Shown: positions 40,788 through 52,665, numbered from the stretch's first letter. The stretch: 64,000 bases of DNA from Gammaproteobacteria bacterium (GCA_012960305.1 DUBM01000020.1:186001-250000); one strand, 5' to 3'. The notes: a model not told the origin generated them from the letters alone. Program-made: numbers and translations.

Positions 40788-41193
40788 GTTGTTTTTAAAC
40801 CGATATTTTGAGTTTAAATAAACGGTCGTTCAGTAACATGTATTGTTGTGAATCAATGCCAGCTATTGATTGAAGAGTACGTTCAAGTCGGCGCTTCCTT
40901 ACGCATATCTCTGGGTTGAACAATATAATCCTAAATCTCTAATTTGTAGCTTGTGTTATGCTGTTTTCAGTCGATAACTCGAAAGTGGCCTAGGCCTTAT
41001 CGAATATCTTGGCCGAGATTTTTGTATATCCTTAAATATCATACAGATGTGCAAACAAGCTAAAACTGATTCTTGCTGTGAATTGTGAGGTTTGCTTAAT
41101 GGGTCATCAGAAGGTGCATTTTTTGAGTAGGTTTTCAAAATCATACTGAGATTTGAGTGTTTGAATTCTCGGTCGGAACTCTGAATATTCTTT
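40788..41193. other. Intergenic region between bolA and the Bax-like gene
   Basis: 406 bases with no supported gene. It holds a 7-bp inverted repeat AATCAAT (40851-40857) / ATTGATT (40865-40871) and otherwise unremarkable AT-rich DNA. Confidence 0.5.
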
Positions 41194-42027
41194 ATGAAGT
41201 TACTGTTGGATAGCGTGCGAAAAGCAGAATTTTTTTCAGCGGCAATTCTGTCGGTAGCGATGATAGTCTTGATTGTCCTGGTGGAATTTCAAACTGAGTC
41301 AGTGCCCCAATCTCCCTCAAGCTTCGTGAGTTTAAAGCCAATTACTGTCTTTCCAGATTTCGCTTCTATTCAAAATATTAAGGTTAAGAAGCAGCAATTC
41401 CTTGATTACTTGCAAGATTATATTGTTGCTGAAAATTTAAAAATTCACGGCACTCGTAGTCAGCTAATTTCCTACGCGGAAATTGCGAATGATGGTGCTA
41501 CATTTAGTTCTCGTGAAAAAGATTGGCTAATGTCACTTGCTGATGAATACCGAATCGATAAAGATTCCCTGAATCAGCGAGATTTGGTTAATGAGTTGCT
41601 GCTGAGAGTTGACGTTATTCCTGTGTCTCTGGTGCTTGCTCAGGCGGCAAATGAGTCAGCTTGGGGGACATCTCGTTTCACTTTAGAGGGCTATAATATA
41701 TTCGGCCAATGGTGCTATGAGGTCGGTTGCGGAATAGTTCCCAACCGTCGCCCCAGCGGTGCGACCCATGAAGTTAAGAAATTTTATTCAGTCGAAGAAT
41801 CCGTGGCCGCGTATTTCACTAATATAAACAGTCACCACCTCTATCAATATTTCCGTAGTTTACGAGCTCAGATGCGCGCCCATCACTTGGACCTTGATCC
41901 AATGGTACTGGCCTATGGTTTAGGGCGATATTCGGAGCGTGGGGTTAACTATGTTGATGAGGTGCAGAACATAATTATTCAAAATGAGTTACAGGGTCGA
42001 GATAATTTCAATCTGAATAACGTTTAG
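41194..42027 (+). CDS. Bax-like peptidoglycan glucosaminidase
   Basis: A predicted inner-membrane-anchored or exported hydrolase of 277 residues with an N-terminal hydrophobic segment (FSAAILSVAMIVLIVLV). The glucosaminidase (GH73-like) core has VSLVLAQAANESAWGTSRF, with a candidate catalytic Glu, and YNIFGQWCYEVGCGIVP followed by VKKFYSVEESVAAYFTNIN and HHLYQYFRSLR. This matches E. coli Bax. No clear ribosome site precedes the ATG. The likely role is cutting glycan chains in the cell wall. Confidence 0.85.
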   Translation: MKLLLDSVRKAEFFSAAILSVAMIVLIVLVEFQTESVPQSPSSFVSLKPITVFPDFASIQNIKVKKQQFLDYLQDYIVAENLKIHGTRSQLISYAEIANDGATFSSREKDWLMSLADEYRIDKDSLNQRDLVNELLLRVDVIPVSLVLAQAANESAWGTSRFTLEGYNIFGQWCYEVGCGIVPNRRPSGATHEVKKFYSVEESVAAYFTNINSHHLYQYFRSLRAQMRAHHLDLDPMVLAYGLGRYSERGVNYVDEVQNIIIQNELQGRDNFNLNNV

Positions 42028-42105
42028 AACGTAACAGTTGCCCTCTGATCTTTCTTAGAGTTTATTTTCCTTATCCGGGTTAATTCTTAACCTAGAGCTC
42101 TTCGA

Positions 42106-43212
42106 TTACTCGCCCAGGAAAATCCATTGAGCGGAGTACCAATAGTATCTATTGTTTGCTGCCGGAGCCGTGCAAATATAACGCCATCTCCTGCCACTAT
42201 ATTCTTCGGTAGGCTCCAGTCTGACAATCCCAGCACCCCTATCTAACCAATTCATCGGAATAGGCCGGCTATTGGCAAAGCATCCAATTTCGGGCAGATT
42301 GTAATTTCCAGCTGAAAATTGCAAGGTGATTGCTGGGCTTCGGTTCATTGTTACCGGCGATAGGGGTTCGATGATTTTCGTATTAAAAGCCAGCGTGTCT
42401 AGTTTGGTACGGGCTGTGTCCAGATCTGCATAAATGCTTGCTAAGGGGTATCTGGGCAAGGCTAAAAAATCAGAATTAGTTCCCACAGCTCCAGAATTTT
42501 GAGCGAGGCCGACAAAGCCTTCTTCGGCGAGCATTTGTTTGATGGCGGGGTTAAATTCACCATAGGGGTAGGCAAGATATCGATGAGACTGGCCTGTTTC
42601 TTTAAGAATTCTTTCCTCAGCAAAAAGCAGGTCTTGACGATGTCTCGCAACCAGTTCCATTGTGGATTCTCCCTCTCGGGTTGCTAGCATATAGGGGTGA
42701 TCGATCATGTGATTGGCAATGAGCGCGCCGGCGTTAGCTATGTCGCGAATCTGCCCCCAATTCATATAATATGCTTGTTCGTTATCGATGGGTTCTGTGC
42801 TTACGAACAGGGCAAAAGGAAAGCCGAATGATTGCAGAAGTGGAAAGGCCTCTTCAAAGATTGAGATATAGCCATCGTCAAAGGTGATTGCCACAGATTT
42901 GTCGGGAATCGATTCTCCAGATTTCAAACTTTCGATCATCATGTCCAGCGGCATAACATTGAATTCGTTATCTCTCAGATACTCTAAATGAAGCTGAAAA
43001 TCCGCTGGAGAAATGCTGGTGGTGGGGGGTGTGTTTATCGCCACATGGTGGTAAAGAAGAATTGTGCCATCACCCAACGCTGCTGAGCTCAATCCTAGAA
43101 GAATCGCGAGCATCGAGGATCGCAGTAGCCTTTTAGCCGTGAGCTTTAACGAACAGTAGTAGCTGTTCCGAGGCTTTAGACTGAGCGAGATATTGGTTAG
43201 TGTCGTTGACAT
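42106..43212 (-). CDS. Exported polysaccharide deacetylase (NodB-fold)
   Basis: Carbohydrate esterase family 4-type protein of 368 residues. The NodB motif 1 is AITFDDGY, motif 2 lies in NHMIDHPYM, and the early ILLYHHVA strand is typical of PgaB-like deacetylases. A hydrophobic segment (MLAILLGLSSAALG) from residue 34 follows basic residues, so it is probably exported; the true start may be internal. The C-terminal 100 residues form an extra domain ending in YYWYSAQWIFLGE, which I do not recognise. Substrate may be a glycan in the envelope. Confidence 0.83.
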   Translation of the reverse strand: MSTTLTNISLSLKPRNSYYCSLKLTAKRLLRSSMLAILLGLSSAALGDGTILLYHHVAINTPPTTSISPADFQLHLEYLRDNEFNVMPLDMMIESLKSGESIPDKSVAITFDDGYISIFEEAFPLLQSFGFPFALFVSTEPIDNEQAYYMNWGQIRDIANAGALIANHMIDHPYMLATREGESTMELVARHRQDLLFAEERILKETGQSHRYLAYPYGEFNPAIKQMLAEEGFVGLAQNSGAVGTNSDFLALPRYPLASIYADLDTARTKLDTLAFNTKIIEPLSPVTMNRSPAITLQFSAGNYNLPEIGCFANSRPIPMNWLDRGAGIVRLEPTEEYSGRRWRYICTAPAANNRYYWYSAQWIFLGE

Positions 43213-43377
43213 GGGAGCTATGATATCGCAAAAGCGCCAAATTCATAGAACCGGCTTTTCTCATTAGCCAATTGCGTAACTATTTCTTCGACACAGAGAC
43301 TTTCGTAATTAAGTTCGGCGACGTTATAATGCCGCCCCCAGGCGATTACGCCAGGAATTCTATAGCGGAGTAAAAGA

Positions 43378-45519
43378 ATGATGTATTCAGGCACGGCACT
43401 GAGTGTTGAATTATTGCCCTCAGGTATTGCACATTTGATGTTTGACCTGACAGATTCGTCAGTTAACAAATTTAATCAACAAACATTGAGCGAATTGCAG
43501 TCAGCAGTTACATTGCTGCGAACTGCGAAGGTTGATGGATTAATTTTTTCCAGTGCCAAGTCTGCCTTTATTGTTGGTGCAGACATTACAGAATTCACCG
43601 AGCTGTTTAAGCAAGGTGAAGCTGAAATCATGCAGTGGCTGGTAGAGGGCAATATAATTTTCAGTGATATCGAAGACCTGCCTTTTCCTACGGTGAGTCT
43701 GATTAATGGTATAGCGCTAGGCGGCGGTTTTGAACTGGCCATATCGACTGATTATCGAATCGGCACTCATAAGGCTGTTGTCGGATTTCCTGAAGTTAAG
43801 TTAGGAATATTACCAGGGTTTGGCGGAACGGTTCGCTTGCCTAGGTTAATTGGTGCCGATAATGCCAATGAATGGATTAGCACTGGTTCCCATATCAGAG
43901 CTGATCGGGCATTTAGAGAAGGTGCCCTTGATGCGATAGTTGATGACGCTCAACTTTTGGCAGCAGGTGAAGACCTTATCGCACAATGTGTGGCTGGAAA
44001 ACTAAATTATAAGAAAGTTCGGGAACAAAAAACTTCTCCTCTGAGCCTGCAGCCTATTGAGCTTAATGTTGCGTTTGAAACAGCTAAAGGTATGGTTGCT
44101 TCAAAAGCAGGTCGCAATTATCCGGCCCCGGTCACCGCTGTGCAGGTTATGCATGATGCAGCAACACTGGATCGTGCTGGAGCGTTGGTGGTTGAGCATG
44201 CCGGTTTCATAAAACTGGCCAAGACCGAAGTTGCCGCAAACCTGGTGCAAATGTTTCTGAACGATCAATACCTCGCAGGTAAAGCAAAGAAGCAGTTATC
44301 CCTTGCGGGCAAAGTTAGGTCAGCAGCGGTTCTTGGTGCCGGAATTATGGGTGGTGGAATCGCTTATCAGTCCTCTTTAAAAGGCACGCCAATTCTGATG
44401 AAAGATATTAATCAGGAAGGCATCGAACTTGGCATAAATGAAGCAAAAAAGCTTCTTAACAAGCAACTTGGGCGTGGCCGTATTGATGCAAATGAAATGG
44501 TAACAATACTTTCAGGTATCAGCACTACTTTGGACTATGTCGGCTTTGATCAAGCTGACATCATTGTGGAAGCCATTGTTGAAAACAGTGAAGTAAAACA
44601 GAAAGTGCTGGCGGAACTTGAGTCACTCGTTGATGAAAGCACGATCATCGCTTCTAATACCTCTACTATCTCTATCGATGAGCTGGCCAGCGCGCTCAAT
44701 AGACCAGAGAAATTTTGCGGAATGCATTTCTTTAATCCTGTGCCTTTGATGCCTTTGGTGGAAGTGATTCGTGGCGCTCAAACCAGCGATGAAACAATTG
44801 CTACCACCGTGGCTTATGCGAAAAAGATGGGTAAGACTCCTATCGTTGTTAATAATTGTCCTGGGTTCCTAGTGAATCGAATCCTATTTCCTTATTTCGG
44901 CGCATTTGCTCGTTTGATCTATGATGGTGCTGATTTCAATCAAATCGACCGAGCTATGGAGCGATTTGGTTGGCCCATGGGGCCCGCTTATTTGTTAGAC
45001 GTAATTGGTATTGATACTGCTGTCCATTGCCAAGGTGTAATGGCGGCGGGTTTTGAGCGCATGTTGTTAGACTTTGATAGTGCTATCGATAGGCTTTATG
45101 AGTGTAAAGATCTTGGTCAGAAAAGCGGCAAAGGTTTTTATGCCTATGAAACTGACAAGCGCGGTCGACTGAAGAAAGTCGTCAATGCTGATATCGCAGA
45201 AATGGTGGCGTCCGTGCAGTCGAGCAAGCGAGGATTTGAAGATGCTGAAATTGTAGAGCGAATGATGGTTGCTCTTTGCATAGAAACTGCTCGTTGTCTT
45301 GAGGATGGAATTGTGGAGACTTCAATAGAGGCAGATATGGGATTGGTGTTAGGGCTTGGCTATCCGGCATTTCGCGGCGGTGCATTACGTTATGTTGATA
45401 GCTTAGGTGTTGCTGAGTTTTGTGCAATTGCTGATAAATATGCATGGCTAGGGGAGTTGTACCATCCAACTGACGCGATGCGAGAAATGGCAGCCAGTGG
45501 CGGCAGCTACTACATATAA
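43378..45519 (+). CDS. fadB: Fatty acid oxidation complex alpha subunit
   Basis: Multifunctional beta-oxidation enzyme: enoyl-CoA hydratase in the N-terminal part (ALGGGFELAISTDYR, FPEVKLGILPGFGGTVRLP) and 3-hydroxyacyl-CoA dehydrogenase in the C-terminal part (NAD site GAGIMGGGIAYQS, catalytic region GMHFFNPVPLMPLVEV). Its 713 residues fit FadB. A good Shine-Dalgarno (GCGGAG) precedes the first of two adjacent ATG codons. fadA follows after 30 bases, forming the classical operon. No convincing FadR or PsrA site was seen upstream. Confidence 0.95.
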   Translation: MMYSGTALSVELLPSGIAHLMFDLTDSSVNKFNQQTLSELQSAVTLLRTAKVDGLIFSSAKSAFIVGADITEFTELFKQGEAEIMQWLVEGNIIFSDIEDLPFPTVSLINGIALGGGFELAISTDYRIGTHKAVVGFPEVKLGILPGFGGTVRLPRLIGADNANEWISTGSHIRADRAFREGALDAIVDDAQLLAAGEDLIAQCVAGKLNYKKVREQKTSPLSLQPIELNVAFETAKGMVASKAGRNYPAPVTAVQVMHDAATLDRAGALVVEHAGFIKLAKTEVAANLVQMFLNDQYLAGKAKKQLSLAGKVRSAAVLGAGIMGGGIAYQSSLKGTPILMKDINQEGIELGINEAKKLLNKQLGRGRIDANEMVTILSGISTTLDYVGFDQADIIVEAIVENSEVKQKVLAELESLVDESTIIASNTSTISIDELASALNRPEKFCGMHFFNPVPLMPLVEVIRGAQTSDETIATTVAYAKKMGKTPIVVNNCPGFLVNRILFPYFGAFARLIYDGADFNQIDRAMERFGWPMGPAYLLDVIGIDTAVHCQGVMAAGFERMLLDFDSAIDRLYECKDLGQKSGKGFYAYETDKRGRLKKVVNADIAEMVASVQSSKRGFEDAEIVERMMVALCIETARCLEDGIVETSIEADMGLVLGLGYPAFRGGALRYVDSLGVAEFCAIADKYAWLGELYHPTDAMREMAASGGSYYI

Positions 45520-46725
<1,206 letters not shown>

Positions 46726-46740
46726 TTTGTATTCCAAAAC

Positions 46741-47583
46741 TTGGATAACGAGAGAAACCAATTGAAAGATCAATTCAAACTAAATCGTAGTCGGAAAAAT
46801 TTACGCAGGGATGTGGGCAAGGCAATCGCTGATTTCAATATGATTGCAGATGGTGATTTAATCATGGTTTGTCTTTCTGGTGGCAAAGATTCTTTTGCCA
46901 TGCTAGATATTTTACAAAGTTTACAAAAACATGCACCAATCGATTTCCGAATCCATGTGGTAAATTTGGACCAGAAACAACCTGACTTCCCCGAGCATGT
47001 TTTGCCAGAGTATCTAGCCGCGGCTGGTGTCGATTTTAAAGTGCTTGAGCAAGATACCTATTCTATCGTTACCGAAAAAATTGATGAAGGTAAGACCTAC
47101 TGCGGCCTCTGCTCACGATTAAGGAGAGGGATTCTCTATAACTACGCAGATTCAATTGGTGCTTCAAAAATTGCGCTTGGCCATCATCGAGATGATATCG
47201 TCGAAACACTATTTCTCAATATGTTCTACGGTGGTCGACTCAAGGCTATGCCACCAAAATTACTAAGTGATGATAAGCGAAATATCGTGATTCGGCCTTT
47301 GGCGTACTGTAAAGAGAAAGAGATAACTCAATATGCTGAGCTATCAGAGTTTCCGATAATTCCTTGCAATCTTTGCGGATCTCAAGATAACTTGCAACGT
47401 CAGGCAATCAAGTCGATGTTGCAAGAATGGGACAAACAACATCCCGGCCGGATTGAAAGCATATTTAGAAGCATTGCAAATATATCGCCTTCGCAACTGG
47501 CTGATGATAATTATTTTCCTTTTAAGGATCTTGTTGCTAGGTCAGATTCGAACGAAAGTTTGAAAGTTAGAGAGTTGATCTAA
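46741..47583 (+). CDS. ttcA: tRNA 2-thiocytidine synthetase TtcA
   Basis: Thiolates cytidine 32 of several tRNAs using an iron-sulfur cluster. The ATP PP-loop is SGGKDS at 46-51. Cys motifs are CGLC at 121-124 and PCNLCG near 210, as required for the cluster. The sequence [15 protein letters not shown] near the start matches the family. The start is uncertain: TTG 46741 or TTG 46762, the second having GAGAGA upstream. The gene follows fadA by 15 bases and may be co-transcribed. Confidence 0.94.
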   Translation: MDNERNQLKDQFKLNRSRKNLRRDVGKAIADFNMIADGDLIMVCLSGGKDSFAMLDILQSLQKHAPIDFRIHVVNLDQKQPDFPEHVLPEYLAAAGVDFKVLEQDTYSIVTEKIDEGKTYCGLCSRLRRGILYNYADSIGASKIALGHHRDDIVETLFLNMFYGGRLKAMPPKLLSDDKRNIVIRPLAYCKEKEITQYAELSEFPIIPCNLCGSQDNLQRQAIKSMLQEWDKQHPGRIESIFRSIANISPSQLADDNYFPFKDLVARSDSNESLKVRELI

Positions 47584-47741
47584 CCGTTTCTAAATTTTCC
47601 ATCGGCCTTCAAGAAGTCTTTACATTCCGGCTGAAATTTTAACAAGCTGTAGCTTTATTATCTATATGACAGAAAAACACTTTCTGTATGGCTATTTTTA
47701 TAGTATTTAAGATCAACGTGATACGGATTGAGTAGACAGTA

Positions 47742-47951
47742 ATGGATATCCCTTACCAAGAACTTCCCGCAGCAATCCTTGTGGCTGTTATAGAGGAATT
47801 CGTGTTGCGCGAAGGTACGGATTACGGAGCTCAGGAATATTCTTTGAAAGAGAAAGTTGCGCAAGTACGAAAGCAGTTAGAGCTAGGTAAAGTTAAGATA
47901 AACTTTGATACCGATAATGAGAGTTGCCAGATAGTTACTGCTATTAACTAA
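47742..47951 (+). CDS. yheU: YheU family (UPF0270) small protein
   Basis: A 69-residue conserved protein of unknown function. The family pattern is clear: N-terminal IPYQELPAAILVAVIEEFVL, then REGTDYGAQEYSLKEKVAQV. It is cytoplasmic by composition. It lies alone, 158 bases after ttcA. Confidence 0.88.
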   Translation: MDIPYQELPAAILVAVIEEFVLREGTDYGAQEYSLKEKVAQVRKQLELGKVKINFDTDNESCQIVTAIN

Positions 47952-48501
47952 CTTCGGAGTCGGTTTCTCCAACTGCTGTAGCTGCAGTCAGGAATTAAGG
48001 TGAGTAGAGCCTCCATTTGCTAATTACATCTTTGGTATTCACCAGAAACATTAGGCCTTCTTCATTGGCTTTGAATATATAACGGGCGTTTTCATACCGA
48101 ATTCGCCCAGGGTCTTAACTGTCCGTTTCAATGTGTAAGAATCCAAAGCTGTCTTGAAGAGGTCTAAAGAAAGCAGCGGGTTTCTCTCTGTATTAGCTAC
48201 CACCACAACTGATGCGATAATGCCTTTAATTTGCCAGACCAGTGACGGATTGATAGTCCCTAATAACTTGATTGTAAATTGTAAAGAGAGTCTATTAAAC
48301 ACATTGGGTCGATGTGGATTACTGTTTAGAGCGATACTGAAATTCATTTTTTTAAGCAGAACTTAGCTGATTGGCTTTTGAATTAAGTGAATATTTTTTT
48401 ATTTAAACTAAAGCCGTATTGGCAATTCGAATGCACTGGTATTTAAGGTAGTATCCCTTTGCAGTAATGACTGATCAACTACCAATTAGTTAAATAAGTC
48501 C
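47952..48501. other. Intergenic region between yheU and tusA
   Basis: 550 bases. Overlapping frames exist on both strands around 48050-48366 (98 codons minus, 70 codons plus), but neither has a ribosome site or a recognisable family, so at most one is real. A promoter for tusA is expected near 48430-48480. Confidence 0.5.
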
Positions 48502-48780
48502 ATGTCCGAAGAACCAAAAGAACTAAATCAAGATTCCCAGCAGATAGAGTTCGTGGAGGACCTGGATGCTACTGGGTTGTATTGTCCTGAGCCCGTAATG
48601 TTGCTGCATAATAGAATTCGTGATATTGCAGCTGGGGAGGCTCTTCGGCTTACTGCAACTGACCCCTCTACTACTCGTGATGTGCCAAAATTCTGTTTGT
48701 ACTTGGGTCACGAACTGGTCGAAAATTTACGGCAGGGGAATAACTATGTTTACCTCATTCGCAAAAAAGGCGAATCGTAA
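48502..48780 (+). CDS. tusA: Sulfurtransferase TusA family protein
   Basis: Sulfur carrier of 92 residues. The hallmark [18 protein letters not shown] carries the single reactive Cys and the conserved Pro pair; later [12 protein letters not shown] and [10 protein letters not shown] complete the fold. In relatives TusA passes persulfide sulfur to tRNA 2-thiouridine and other acceptors. About 15 extra acidic N-terminal residues precede the core. Confidence 0.92.
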   Translation: MSEEPKELNQDSQQIEFVEDLDATGLYCPEPVMLLHNRIRDIAAGEALRLTATDPSTTRDVPKFCLYLGHELVENLRQGNNYVYLIRKKGES

Positions 48781-48816
48781 GTAGTAGCCGGCAGAGTATT
48801 CTAACTATGAAATTGA

Positions 48817-49818
48817 ATGTTTTTTACAGCCCTCTCAATTGCGCTGTATTTGAGCCCTGAGGACACTTTGACTGCTCATTCTGAATTACCTGAAACTGTT
48901 TATTTAGTTGATGCATCGATTTATATATTTCAGGCGCATTTTTCTCCCCATGTTGAATGCAACAGCGAGAATGGGGAAGAGTTAAGCGCCGTCTATGGTT
49001 TTGTTCAATTCCTTCTCCAATTCCTCCGCAGAGTCCGCCCGAGTCATATAGCCGTGGCTATGGATGAGAGTTTATTTACAGGCTTCCGTCACCAGCTTTG
49101 TCCGCAATACAAATCCAATAGAGAGCTGCCAGATGAAAACCTTGCGCTGCAGTTGAAGGCCTGTGCCGAAGTTACATCGATTCTAGGTCTGGCATGTTAT
49201 TCAAGCTGTATTTATGAAGCGGACGATATTATTGGGACGCTATCGAAGATGGTTCGAGATGAGAGCGCTGGGGTTTCAGCGCTGCATATCGTTTCTCGAG
49301 ATAAAGACTTGGCTCAACTGCTCTTAGGTAAGCAGGATTGCTTGTGGGACTACAGTAGTAATCGGAAACGTCGTAGGGGTGATATCAAAAATGATTTTGG
49401 AGTAAGTCCTATACAGTTTCCTGATTATTTGGGCCTAATAGGTGATTCTGTAGACTGTATTAGTGGTATACCAGGGGTAGGTCCGGTGAAAGCTATTGCG
49501 CTATTGGAAAGCTTCGACACTCTCGAGGGCGTCTATCAAAACTTGGATGAAGTTTCTGGCTTGTCGGTTCGAGGAGCTGGAAAACTAGCAGTAGCTTTGA
49601 AGCAGCATAGAGAGCTTGCTGAGTTAAGCAAGCTGCTCGCTACCATCGTTTGTGAGGTTGAGGAGGGCGACGAAGCGTTTGCTAATGCAGATATCGCCAT
49701 GCTGAAATATTCGCCTCCGAGTATTGAGTCCTTTGAAACTTTTCTCATGAACTATGGTTTCAAGCTTGCGGATAGGAGTAGCATTCTTCGCGCGGCCGCG
49801 CAGTTAACAGATACTTAA
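48817..49818 (+). CDS. 5'-3' exonuclease / flap endonuclease-like (DNA polymerase I N-domain type)
   Basis: A metal-dependent 5' nuclease without polymerase domain. Acidic sites are visible in YLVDASIYIF, VAMDES, YEADDIIG and SRDKDLAQLL, and the helix-3-turn-helix is LIGDSVDCISGIPGVGPVKA. The frame is 333 codons; the likelier start is TTG 48868, with GAGGA just upstream, giving MTAHSELPETVYLVDAS. It resembles Xni-type or stand-alone PolA exonucleases. The next gene starts 75 bases after its stop. Confidence 0.85.
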   Translation: MFFTALSIALYLSPEDTLTAHSELPETVYLVDASIYIFQAHFSPHVECNSENGEELSAVYGFVQFLLQFLRRVRPSHIAVAMDESLFTGFRHQLCPQYKSNRELPDENLALQLKACAEVTSILGLACYSSCIYEADDIIGTLSKMVRDESAGVSALHIVSRDKDLAQLLLGKQDCLWDYSSNRKRRRGDIKNDFGVSPIQFPDYLGLIGDSVDCISGIPGVGPVKAIALLESFDTLEGVYQNLDEVSGLSVRGAGKLAVALKQHRELAELSKLLATIVCEVEEGDEAFANADIAMLKYSPPSIESFETFLMNYGFKLADRSSILRAAAQLTDT

Positions 49819-49893
49819 TGGCTGAGAGTGAGTGTTCGTTATCAACAATGTGAAATACAGGCACAAAAAGCGAGAAGGATATATGAGACTAAA

Positions 49894-51111
49894 ATGAAGC
49901 TTGTTGCTGATGCCAATATTTTATCTTCCGATGCCCAGATTGATTTTGTTGGCGAGCTGCTGGTGTTGCCGGGTCGCAAGATAACCTCTACTGTGCTTAA
50001 AGATGCAGATGCGCTTTTAGTGCGATCGGTTACAAGAGTTAACGCTGAATTGCTAGATAACAGTAACATTCGATTCGTAGGCTCAGCCACCAGTGGAATT
50101 GACCATATTGATGAAAGCTACTTGTCCTCTCAGGGCATTCAATTTCATCATGCTCAAGGAAGTAATGCCAATGCGGTAGTAGATTATTGCTTTGCGGCTC
50201 TGGCTTATGCAGTTATCAATGGCTATTTAAAACTTGAAGATACCATCGTTGGTCTTGTGGGTGGTGGTTATGTGGGAGAGCTTTTTGCTCAGAAACTAGA
50301 AGCGCTCGGTGTTGGAGTGAAGATCTCTGACCCGCCCTTAAAGAGACTTATCGAAAAAGGCGCGAACGATTATAGTGGTAGTAATCGTACTTATTGCTCA
50401 CTCGATGAAATTCTACAATGTGACGTAATTTCCTTACATGTGCCACTTATTGCCGATGGTAACTGGCCTACAGCGGGATTAATTGATTTAGATAAACTGC
50501 AGCTACTGAAACCAGGCGCCGTTGTTATCCAGGCATGCAGGGGGGGTGTCGTAAATGAAAATGATTTGCGTGAGTTCATCGGACAGAACGATGATAAGTT
50601 ATTTGTAATCGATGTGTGGGAAAACGAGCCGCTGATTGACTCCTTACTCGTAGAACAAGTTGATATAGCAACGCCGCATATTGCTGGTTATAGTTTTCAG
50701 GGAAAATCAGATGCAAGAAAGTTGCTGCTCGCTCATTTGAAGACGTTTGCTTTGGGAATAAAATTCAATGGTGATGACGAACTGCAAGAAACTTTTGCAC
50801 AACAAGTGCCTGAAGAGATCTATAAAAAAATTAAAACAGATCCAACTGTATCTCAATGGCTACTGTTATTGGCGTTATATGAATTAGATGAATTGAGTAA
50901 TGAGCTGAAAGGTTCACTGAATTCTTCAAAGCTCCATGATAATGGAGCGAAATCTCGAATTGGGGGTGGTATAAGTAACCTAGCGACCTTCGACGCACTG
51001 CGTAAACAGCGGAGTAATCATTTTGAATTTCGAAACTTTGTCTTAGATAGGAGTCAATTTAACGAAGCGCAGTGCGACATTTTCGCAGTACTAGGTTTTA
51101 AGTTCGACTAG
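49894..51111 (+). CDS. pdxB: Erythronate-4-phosphate dehydrogenase
   Basis: Second step of the DXP-dependent vitamin B6 pathway. The 405-residue D-2-hydroxyacid dehydrogenase has the NAD site GLVGGGYVGELF, the catalytic Arg region QACRGGVVNE and the His in IATPHIAGYSFQGK. The N-terminal MKLVADANI and the late C-terminal extension (about 290-405) are PdxB features. ATG 49894 with GAG upstream is chosen; a GTG 66 bases earlier would add a non-family tail. Confidence 0.94.
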   Translation: MKLVADANILSSDAQIDFVGELLVLPGRKITSTVLKDADALLVRSVTRVNAELLDNSNIRFVGSATSGIDHIDESYLSSQGIQFHHAQGSNANAVVDYCFAALAYAVINGYLKLEDTIVGLVGGGYVGELFAQKLEALGVGVKISDPPLKRLIEKGANDYSGSNRTYCSLDEILQCDVISLHVPLIADGNWPTAGLIDLDKLQLLKPGAVVIQACRGGVVNENDLREFIGQNDDKLFVIDVWENEPLIDSLLVEQVDIATPHIAGYSFQGKSDARKLLLAHLKTFALGIKFNGDDELQETFAQQVPEEIYKKIKTDPTVSQWLLLLALYELDELSNELKGSLNSSKLHDNGAKSRIGGGISNLATFDALRKQRSNHFEFRNFVLDRSQFNEAQCDIFAVLGFKFD

Positions 51112-51169
51112 TTTCAAATTATGTATAATTTTAGAGTTCTACTCTCTGTTATAAGGTAATTCTCTCAAA

Positions 51170-52387
51170 CTATCTATATTGCGAGAGAACCTTGTCGATT
51201 TTTCCTATTGCTGACGTTAATTCATCTTTTCGGGGTAAAAATACAATTCTTAGATGGTTTTGATCTTTTATGTTGAATGCACTACCTTGAACCAAAAGGA
51301 TTTTTGCTTGATCGAGAATGTCCAAAACCAGTGCAACATCGCTATCGACCTTGTAAACATCGGGATCCAGCTTAGGAAATATGTAGATTGCGCCTTGTGG
51401 ATTAACACAACTTACGCCAGGAATTTTCGTTAGCAAATCCATAGCAATATCTCTTTGCTGCTTTAATCTCCCCCCAGGCAGTATCAACTCGTTAATGCTT
51501 TGGTATCCTCCTAAGGCAGCTTGCACGGCGAACTGTGCTGGTACGTTAGCGCACAAGCGCATGTTTGCTAGTATTTCTAGTCCCTCGATGTAACCCCTTG
51601 CTTGATCCTTGGGTCCGCTTAGGATCATCCAGCCAGAGCGAAAACCTGCCAGGCGATAGGATTTGGATAGGCCGTTAAAGCTAACGATGAAGACGTCATC
51701 ACATAGTGAAGCAAGCGGGATGAATTCTGCATCGTCATAAATAATCTTGCTGTAAATTTCATCGGCGAAAAGAATAAGCTTATGGCGCCGGGCCAGTTCG
51801 ATGAGGTCGAGTAATATTTTCTTACTGTATACCGCGCCTGTGGGATTATTTGGGTTTATGATTACTAGCGCGCGAGTCTGCTTTGAGATCTTCGATTCGA
51901 TATCTTCAATGTCAGGAAACCAAGTTTTGAGCTCATCACATTCATAGTGAATAGGGGTGCCGCCACTTAAACTAACCGCGGCAGTCCAAAGTGGATAGTC
52001 TGGTGCTGGGATAAGTACTTCGTCTCCGTCATTCAGTAGAGCCTGTAAAGACATGGTGATGAGTTCGCTGACACCATTTCCTAGATAGATATCATCTACT
52101 TCTACATCGGCAACTCCAAGTTTCTGGCATTCCTGCATAATAGCTTTACGTGCTGAATAAAGACCTTTGGAATCGCAGTAGCCTTGAGCGTTAGATAAAT
52201 TATGGATGACATCGTAGAGAATTTCATCTGGCGCATTAAAACCAAACGGGGCAGGATTTCCGATGTTTAACTTGAGTATTTGGTGACCATCTTCTTCCAA
52301 TCGTTTCGCCTCTTCTAGGACAGGTCCACGGATGTCATAGCAGACATTACTAAGTTTTTCTGATTGATCGATCTTATCCATAACCAT
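51170..52387 (-). CDS. alaA: Alanine-synthesising aminotransferase, AlaA type
   Basis: PLP-dependent class I/II aminotransferase of 405 residues, which in E. coli converts pyruvate and glutamate to alanine. The PLP Lys is in SFNGLSKSYRLAGFRSGW; other landmarks are LNIGNPAPFGF, YLGNGVSELI, NPNNPTGAVY and the Arg in NHLRIVFLPR. It converges with pdxB 58 bases away. Assignment to AlaA rests on the N-terminal YDIRGPVLEEAKRLEEDG. Confidence 0.92.
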   Translation of the reverse strand: MVMDKIDQSEKLSNVCYDIRGPVLEEAKRLEEDGHQILKLNIGNPAPFGFNAPDEILYDVIHNLSNAQGYCDSKGLYSARKAIMQECQKLGVADVEVDDIYLGNGVSELITMSLQALLNDGDEVLIPAPDYPLWTAAVSLSGGTPIHYECDELKTWFPDIEDIESKISKQTRALVIINPNNPTGAVYSKKILLDLIELARRHKLILFADEIYSKIIYDDAEFIPLASLCDDVFIVSFNGLSKSYRLAGFRSGWMILSGPKDQARGYIEGLEILANMRLCANVPAQFAVQAALGGYQSINELILPGGRLKQQRDIAMDLLTKIPGVSCVNPQGAIYIFPKLDPDVYKVDSDVALVLDILDQAKILLVQGSAFNIKDQNHLRIVFLPRKDELTSAIGKIDKVLSQYR

Positions 52388-52665
52388 TTGCTAATCTCTA
52401 AATACTTAAGTCTCAATTCTCTGCAAGAGCGAGGTCGATATCACCGGCTTCGGTAATTATAATCTATTAGTGTAGTTGGCAGATAGCGGCCGGCTACAAC
52501 TATTTCGATTAGAAAATTCCCAAATTTCAATTGTTTCCGACTACAGATTAAAAAAATAATAGTGATTAGTGCGGCTCTAATTTATAGTTATGTATGCATA
52601 TTGGATTTCTCGTGCTCAATTGAGAACATGGGGCTGGAGACCAATTTAATTCTTGGATTAACACA

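Noticed and set aside
48051..48366. Overlapping hypothetical frames on both strands between yheU and tusA
   Set aside because: No ribosome sites and no recognisable domains. The two frames overlap in antisense, so at most one is real, and the sequence does not favour either.
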